Shown piece after piece: positions 58,164 through 64,000 of a stretch of 64,000 nucleotides of DNA. How positions within the stretch are numbered: the first letter of the stretch is position 1; every line of letters starts with the position of its first letter. Origin of the DNA: Zingiber officinale. Taxonomy: Eukaryota; Streptophyta; Magnoliopsida; Zingiberales; Zingiberaceae. The stretch covers positions 10,935,705 through 10,999,704 of the forward strand of contig NC_055987.1 of assembly GCF_018446385.1 (NCBI RefSeq), in the 5' to 3' direction. A program made the translations under genes and the position numbers. A model generated the notes under the pieces. It searched no databases. It worked only from the letters and a program-made list of their open reading frames with translations, and was not told the origin of the DNA.

Positions 58164-58172
58164 CCGCTCTTC

Positions 58173-59456
58173 TTAAGGGGAAAGCAACAGGATGCCAATT
58201 CCGCTTCCGAGCCGAGTGGACGACCCGTCCACAAATACCTTCCACATAGCTTCGGGGTCGGGATTTTGCACTTCGGTCACAAAATCTGCCAAGGACTGGG
58301 CCTTAATCGCTGAGCTGGGTTGATACTGAATGTCGAACTCACTCAGCTCCGTTGTCCACTTGATGAGCCGCTTGGACACTTCTTGATTCAGGAACACTCT
58401 TCCCAGTGGGCTGTTCGTCATCACGATGATTGTATGCGCCAAGAAATAAGGGCACAGTCTCCGCACGGTGAGGATCAAAGCAAAAGCCAATTTCTCGAGA
58501 CCAGTGTAGCGAACTTCAGCATCCTTTAGAATATGGCTTAAAAAGTACACGGACTGTTCTTCGCCGTTCGGCCTTACTAACGCCGAGCCCACAGCATGCT
58601 CGGTCGAAGACAAGTAAATACGGAGCGGCTCTCCTACAGCAAGTTTGGCCAGCACGGGTAAAGAATTGAGATAAGTCTTCAGCTCCTCGAACGCCCGATC
58701 ACACTCCTCGTCCCATTGAAACTTGGTAGCCTTGCGCAGAATCTTGAAAAATGGGAAGCTTCGATCGGCCGTTTGGGAGATGAATCGTGATAGCGCCGTT
58801 ATCCGACCGGTGAGGCGTTGTACTTCTCGAAGATTTTTGGGAGGACGCATATCTTGCAATGCTTTTACCTTGCCGGGGTTCGCTTCTATGCCCCGCTCGG
58901 TCACAAGATAACCCAAGAAACGCCCGCCCTTTGCTCCGAACAAGCACTTTTGGGGGTTCAGCTTGACCCCGTATCTCCTCAGTGTCTGGAAAGTTTCTTC
59001 CAAATCCGCATAAAGGTCCACCGCTCGAAAGGATTTGATAAGTATATTGTCCACATACACTTCCAAGTTGCACCCGATTTGCTCCCGTAGTACCTTATTC
59101 ATCAGCCGCTGATAGGTAGCTCTCGCGTTATTCAGTCCGAACGGCATCACGTTGTAACAGTAAGTGCCATCTGCAGTGACGAAGCTGACTTTCTCTTGGT
59201 CTTCTCGAGCGAGCGACACTTGATGGTAGCCCTGATATGCATCCAACATGCATATCAGCTCGCATCCGGTCGTGGAGTCTACCAGTTGATCGATTCGGGG
59301 CAAGGGGTAGAAATCCTTTGGGCAGGCCTTGTTCAGATCTCGGAAGTCGATGCAGACTCTCCACTTGTTGCTTGGTTTGGAGACCAACACTACGTTTGAG
59401 AGCCAGCTCAGGAACTGCACCTCCCGTATGTGGTCAGCCTTCAAGAGCTTCTCCAC
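58173..59456 (-). CDS. Reverse transcriptase and RNase H of the Tat element
   Basis: 427-codon frame. RT blocks: WRVCIDFRDLNKACPKDFYP, LDAYQGYHQV, FVTADGTYCYNVMPFGLNNA and the YVDN-type catalytic box (EVYVDNILIKS). The RT thumb, connection and gypsy RNase H (FQWDEECDRAFEELK, LRIYLSSTEHAVGSALVR) follow. The end runs into the second RNase H (WKVFVDGSST). RT similarity is to plant Ty3/gypsy Tat elements. Decayed element sequence. Confidence 0.92.
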   Translation of the reverse strand: MEKLLKADHIREVQFLSWLSNVVLVSKPSNKWRVCIDFRDLNKACPKDFYPLPRIDQLVDSTTGCELICMLDAYQGYHQVSLAREDQEKVSFVTADGTYCYNVMPFGLNNARATYQRLMNKVLREQIGCNLEVYVDNILIKSFRAVDLYADLEETFQTLRRYGVKLNPQKCLFGAKGGRFLGYLVTERGIEANPGKVKALQDMRPPKNLREVQRLTGRITALSRFISQTADRSFPFFKILRKATKFQWDEECDRAFEELKTYLNSLPVLAKLAVGEPLRIYLSSTEHAVGSALVRPNGEEQSVYFLSHILKDAEVRYTGLEKLAFALILTVRRLCPYFLAHTIIVMTNSPLGRVFLNQEVSKRLIKWTTELSEFDIQYQPSSAIKAQSLADFVTEVQNPDPEAMWKVFVDGSSTRLGSGIGILLLSP

Positions 59457-59496
59457 CTCCGCCCGGATGATGATATTCTGTTCGGCACTGAAGTCC

Positions 59497-60030
59497 CTAT
59501 TCCTTTGCTTTACCGGCCGAGCATCCAGTCAAACGTGAAGCTCGTGCTGCGTGACTTGCTTCCAGGTCGGCTGCTCTGAAAGTCGTGGCCTCCGGTCGGG
59601 AAGGGTTGATCTGTACCTCATCTTTTTCTTCATAAACTAGAGAAGGTGACTTTTCGGTTATAGTGTTTACCTCGACTCGTGACATTTTCTGAATGGATCT
59701 AGCCTCGGCTCGGACCATCTCTACGTAGCATCGTCGGGCTGCTAGTTGATCTCCTCGGACCTCCCCAACTTGATCTTCCACCGGGAACTTGATCTTCTGG
59801 CAGAAGGTGGAGACGACCGCTCGGAACTCGTTGAGAGCCGGTTGCCCCAGGATAACATTGTACGCGGAGGGAGCGTCGACCACGATAAAGTTGGCCGTCC
59901 GCGTTCTTCTGAGTGACTCCTCCCCCAACGAGATAGCCAACCGGACTTGTCCGACCGACAAAACTTCGTGACCGGTGAATCCGTAGAGGGGGGTTGTCAT
60001 CGGTAGCAACTCGGCTCGGTCGATTTGCAA
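59497..60030 (-). CDS. Protease region of the Tat element
   Basis: TPLYGFTGHEVLSVGQVRLA, TANFIVVDAPSAYNVILGQP and LNEFRAVVSTFCQKIKFPV are the C-terminal part of the retropepsin-like aspartic protease found in plant gypsy elements. The active-site DTG-type segment lies just upstream in more decayed sequence. Confidence 0.8.
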   Translation of the reverse strand: MQIDRAELLPMTTPLYGFTGHEVLSVGQVRLAISLGEESLRRTRTANFIVVDAPSAYNVILGQPALNEFRAVVSTFCQKIKFPVEDQVGEVRGDQLAARRCYVEMVRAEARSIQKMSRVEVNTITEKSPSLVYEEKDEVQINPSRPEATTFRAADLEASHAARASRLTGCSAGKAKE

Positions 60031-60234
60031 TTGGTCAAATGCCTTCCGGAAGATGATATTGACCGAGCTGCCTGTATCAATAAAAATGCGGTGAATAGTG
60101 TAGTTAGCTATTACCGCTCGAATGATAAGGGTGTCATCATGCGGGATTTCAACTCCTTCGAGGTCCCTAGGCCCAAAGCTAATCTCGGGCCCGTTCGCCC
60201 TCTCCTGACTGCAGCCAACTGCATGGATCGTGAG

Positions 60235-63171
60235 CTACCTTGCATGCGCCTTCCGTGCCCTGTTGGAATCTCCTCCGGTCGGGCCTCCGGCGATGATGTT
60301 GATTTCGCCCCTCGAGGCATTTCCTCTATTCTCTTCCTCCCGGGCGGACGACTTAGGTCGTTCATGTGACGTCCGGGGATTAGCTCTGTGTGGTTGGTGA
60401 CGGTGCAGCTCGGGTGATTCTCTGGCCGCCCGCCGCCCAACCTCTTGGTCCCGATGTCGCTTATCAGGAGATGGGGATTGACGACGATAACTCCTTGGAG
60501 CGGGATGAGCGATCGGAGGGAGACTCCGACAATTCCGGGTGTTGTGTGTGGCGGATTCGTGGAGCGAGCAAAACATGGGAGTCCATGTTGGGACCGAAAA
60601 GTAGCTAGAGGGGGGGTGAATAGCTTCGCGTGTGCTCACCGTGCTTCGTTGCTTGTTTCTTCAAAGTGATGCGCAGCGGAATACAAAGAAACAAACTACA
60701 ACAATGCTAACAATAGGATTTTACTTGGTATCCATCTCACAAGAGGTGACTAGTCCAAGGATCCACGCACACACACACACCTCCACTAATAAACACTCCT
60801 TTTCGGTAACTACCGAAGGCGGAGAAGCCCTACAAGACTCTCAATACAAGTAGAAGAAATGGTAGTAAAGAATAAGCAAAAGCTTACAAGAGATGCAGTA
60901 AAAACCCTAGCTTCTTCTTCTTCTCGTTGCAACTCGCCTCTTGACTTGGATGAACCTCCAAGAACCTTCAAGAACTGGCGGTGAGGAGCTTAGAGAGTGC
61001 TGGGGAGGAGCTGATGAATCTGGAATGAATCGGTGAAGTTCTTGAGTTCTCTAGAATTCCTACGCCAACGGTTGAATCCCAATCGATTGGATTGCTCCCA
61101 ATCGATCGTGGAGGCTTTGGATCGATCCACGGATCGATCCAGCGCGCTGGAAAAATGCCGGATCGATCCACGGATCGATCCAGCGGATCAACACGCTGCC
61201 AATCGATCCATCGATCGATTGACCTCTGATCGATCCACCGATCGATCCGGGGGTTCTGGATCGATCGGCCGATCGATCCAGATCTCGGATCGATCCACCG
61301 ATCGATCCAGATCCGGATCGATCCACGGATCAATCCACGGATCAATCGGCTGATCAATCCGGATCTTGGTTTTGCCCAAAACCAAGTCCAAAGCCCCCTA
61401 AACCAACATCTAGTCAACCATGACTTGTTGGTACATAAGACCTAGCATCCGGTCACCCTTGACCAGCTAGGATTCTCTCACCAAGTGTCTGGTCAATCCC
61501 TTTGACCCACTTGGACTTTTCTCTTCTTGCCAAGTATCCGGTCACTCCCTAAGACCTACTTGGACTTTTCTTCCTCGTGCCAAGTATCCGGTCAATCCCT
61601 TTGACCTACTTGGACTTCCCAACTGCCTGGCTTCACTCACCAGGACTTTCCCAATTGCCTAGCTTCACTCACTAGGTCTTTCACCTGGCTTCACTCACTA
61701 GGACTTTCCCAATTGCCTAGCTTCACTCACTAGGTCTTTCACTTGGCTTCACTCACCAGGATTTTTCTCCTGCCTAGCTTCACTCACTAGGTCTTTCACC
61801 TGGCTTCACTCACCAGGATTTTTCTCCTGCCTAGCTTCACTCACTAGGACTTCCCAATTGCCTAGCTTCACTCACTAGGTCTTTCACCTGGCTTCACTCA
61901 CCAGGATTTTCCTCCTGCCTAGCTTCACTCACTAGGACTTCCCAGTCAAGTATCCGGTCATCCTTGACCTACTTGACTCTTCTTCAATCAACCTTGCATT
62001 GTCAAACATCGAAACCCAAACCAAGACTCAAGCTTGGTCAACCAGGTCAACCTTGACCTGAGGGATGTTGCACCAACAGTCCACACCTTCCCTTTTGGCT
62101 TAGGCCGGTCGTCCGCTACTTGTTGAATGGCGTGCGACCTCGCTTGCTGATGGGGACGAGTCATCTCTGCGCGGGGTCCTCTTGGCGGTTGATAATGGGA
62201 AGGCGTCTTCCGCTCGGCGGGGACTGGTGGCTCGGCTGGTGCTTCCTTTTTCCTCGCCATCTGAGCTTCCTCCACGTTGATGTGCTCATTGGCCTTGTTC
62301 AACATGTGGTCGTAGCTACGGGGCGGCTTTCTGACGAGTCAACAGAAGAAATCCCCATCCACAAGCCCCTGTGTAAATGTGTTCATCATAGTTTCCGAGG
62401 TGGCCATCGGGATATCCATGGCCACCTGGTTGAAGCGTTGGATGTAGGCCCGGAGCGACTCTCTTGGTCCTTGTTTGATGGTGAATAGGCTGACGCTAGT
62501 TTTCTGATAGCGTCTGCTACTCGCGAAGTGGTGGAGAAAAGCCGTGCGGAACTCTTTGAAGCTTGTTATTGATCCCTCCGGCAGTCTTCGGAACCACCGC
62601 TGTGCCGACCCAGAAAGGGTGGTGAGGAACACTCGACAGTTCACCCCATCTGTATATTGATGTAAAGTGGCATGTTGTCGAACTTACCCAGATGGTCATC
62701 CTGGTCGGTGGTCCCGTTGTATTCTCCGATCGCCGGAGGCGCATAATGTTTTGGTAGTGGGTCTCTCAGGATGGCGTCGGAGAACTGTCGATTGATCCGC
62801 TCGGGGAATGAATCCGTCCAGGGCGCCTTGCCCTTCCTAGCGTCTCGGATAGGCGCTTCGTCGGACGATCCCTGGTTGGCTAGGGCCAATTCTGACGGCG
62901 TCTGGAAGAGTGCTCGATGGAATGGAATAGGGGCGGCCGACGCGTCTCCTGGTGTGCCAGTCTGCCCCTTGTTCTGAGCCCACGTAGAATATTGTTCCGG
63001 CCGGTCCTCCATTGCCGCTCGGCCTCCAGAGACGGATGATGCCTGCTGCATTATCCTTTCTGCTTGAGCCTTCTGCTGTTGCTCAACCATCTTTGCGGCT
63101 CGCGCTTGAATGAGTGCTTCGAGCTCCTCAGGAGAGAGCGTTACCAGGAGTTGACGTCCAACTTCTTCCAT
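60235..63171 (-). CDS. Gag region of the Tat element, interrupted by a solo LTR
   Basis: 62641-63171 is the N-terminal gag (MEEVGRQLLVTLSPEELEAL and a Gln/Ala-rich coiled segment). 62339-62644 is the conserved retrotransposon gag core (RVFLTTLSGSAQRWFRRLPE, TSFKEFRTAFLHHFASSRRY). 61988-62305 and 60235-60580 lie on either side of the inserted LTR and include a CX3H...HX4C zinc-knuckle-like CSLHESATHNTRNC and the linker INIIAGGPTGGDSNRARKAH typical of Tat elements. Broken in several places besides the insertion. Confidence 0.82.
60586..62078. mobile_element. Solo copia-type LTR with TSD GTCCA
   Basis: 1493 bp, TGTTGGGACCG...GTTGCACCAACA, bounded by GTCCA at 60581-60585 and 62079-62083. One LTR with an intact duplication means a full element was lost by LTR-LTR recombination. 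The interior holds GATCGATCCACGGATCGATC-type palindromes (61100-61350) and tandem CTTCACTCACCAGGAYTTT units (61620-61945). It is the same LTR family as the truncated piece at 5905-13152. It inserted after the Tat element. Confidence 0.9.
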
Positions 63172-63195
63172 CTTCTAGGCTCGGATTCAGGTGTG

Positions 63196-63213
63196 TTCCC
63201 ACAGACGGCGCCA
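63196..63213 (-). other. Primer binding site of the Tat element
   Basis: The minus strand reads TGGCGCCGTCTGTGGGAA, the common primer site of plant Ty3/gypsy elements, three bases from the LTR edge. Confidence 0.9.
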
Positions 63214-63216
63214 ATT

Positions 63217-64000
63217 TGATCCTATCCGAGCGCTGAGTCGACGGACGTTGGGGACGTGGCACTCTCCGCTGTCCTTTGGTGTTGAGGTGGACCTCCGGCG
63301 AACCTGCAAAGAAGCCGAGCCGGGAGGGGTTTCCCGGCGACGACCCTCCGACCCTCAAGTCAGGCAACGAAGAAGCAGAGTAATGTTACTGTGGCTACAG
63401 TGATCAAGATTGCATACCTCCATCGAAGTCTGGGGGTCCTAATATAGGACCCCGGGGAGGCGCAGGCATGCTTCTCGATGCGTGCACGCTTCCCCAAACA
63501 TACCTTAGTAAGGTTGGGTCAGAAAAGTACGTCTGACGTCATTCCGCAATCGTCCGACCATATCTCGAATGTGACGGTGGAAGTTTCTACCGTATGATAT
63601 TCTGTCCGCTCTAGCCGCCGATCATGCCGTTTGTCGACGGCAGGTGTCTCGAGGATGAAGCTACCAGCTGTCCTTTTTGTCTCCTAACGCTCTTATCTAT
63701 TCCCGGGCCGGGCCGAGCGGTCGCTCGGCGCTCATGTCCTCCAAGAAGCCCTATTCACGTGCTCGGCCGGGATTGTGGATTAATGTCCTGTAGCTCGGCT
63801 GAGCGTCCTGGCCGCTCGGCTTAAAGACTCTTTTACCTTGAGCATCGGAAACCCGCACCATGGTCGAGTTGTCTTTTGTCCGGTCACCTGGGAGACCCGG
63901 ACCGGGCGCCCGGTCGGTCGGATGTCCGGGGATAGTCCGCTAGTCCGCTCGACACGACCTTGGTGTTGACCCTCTTGACCCTTGGCCTCCGCGTGTCGTT
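63217..64000 (-). repeat. 5' LTR of the Tat element (cut by window end)
   Basis: Direct repeat of 52536-53365. By comparison about 46 bases lie beyond the window. Few differences are seen between the LTRs. Confidence 0.9.

Larger units (their letters stand above)
52536..64000 (-). mobile_element. Ty3/gypsy element, Tat lineage, nearly complete; 5' LTR cut by window end
   Basis: Minus orientation. The order on minus is 5' LTR (63217 to beyond 64000), primer site (63196-63213), gag, protease, RT with RNase H, second (archaeal-type) RNase H, integrase, a spacer with a 64-bp tandem array and antisense ORFs, polypurine tract (53366-53380) and 3' LTR (52536-53365). The second RNase H and the antisense frames between integrase and the 3' LTR mark the Tat (Retand-like) lineage. 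A solo LTR interrupts gag. The coding region has several breaks and is not functional as it stands. The LTRs agree closely over 780 shared bases, so the insertion is fairly young. Confidence 0.9.

Overview
This window is nuclear DNA from a flowering plant. It holds intron-bearing plant genes (a Dof factor, an AGD6/7-type ARF-GAP, a SOSEKI protein, two conserved plant genes of unknown function) set among plant transposable elements of nearly every class. Tat-lineage Ty3/gypsy DNA, a gag-only Ty1/copia-like element, an RTE LINE, PIF/Harbinger and hAT MITEs and tRNA-derived SINEs point to a TE-rich genome. A monocot, perhaps Zingiberales, is my guess, but no single diagnostic sequence proves it.

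Layout. 1-4500: intergenic DNA and a two-exon Dof gene (minus strand). 4551-16446: a stack of nested repeats. A MITE-like repeat is split by a non-coding gypsy-like element with LTRs near 4811-5875 and 15148-16143. That element holds a truncated copia-type LTR, which is split in turn by a young gag-only element (6126-12965) with TSD TTCTT. 17517-22213: an 11-exon gene of unknown function (plus). 22513-23105: a hAT MITE. 23740-28111: ARF-GAP (minus). 29005-~32085: a conserved plant gene of unknown function with a 5'UTR intron (minus).

32568-41120 is a second repeat block: a tRNA-derived SINE with a 20-bp target duplication, a Tourist-like MITE swollen by pyrimidine repeats, a decayed PIF/Harbinger element, another SINE-like copy, and an RTE LINE interrupted by a hAT MITE. 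41120-45040 is AT-rich intergenic DNA. 45041-46272 is a long-TIR element carrying the last two coding exons of a GDP-L-galactose phosphorylase gene. It lies just downstream of the SOSEKI gene (46516-47729, minus), whose last exon I could not find. 48114-49340 holds two abutting MITEs, and 50700-51770 a diverged tandem repeat.

52536-64000 is an almost complete Tat-lineage gypsy element (minus), with its 5' LTR cut by the window end. It has gag, protease, RT/RNase H, a second RNase H and integrase on the minus strand, an antisense ORF region on the plus strand, and a solo copia-type LTR (TSD GTCCA) inserted in it.

The host genes are unrelated and do not form a cluster. The most interesting signals are clusters of GATCGGT...ACCGATC palindromes recurring in structurally unrelated elements, the gene-carrying long-TIR element, and an exact 87-bp tandem array whose core reappears as a 64-bp array in the gypsy element.
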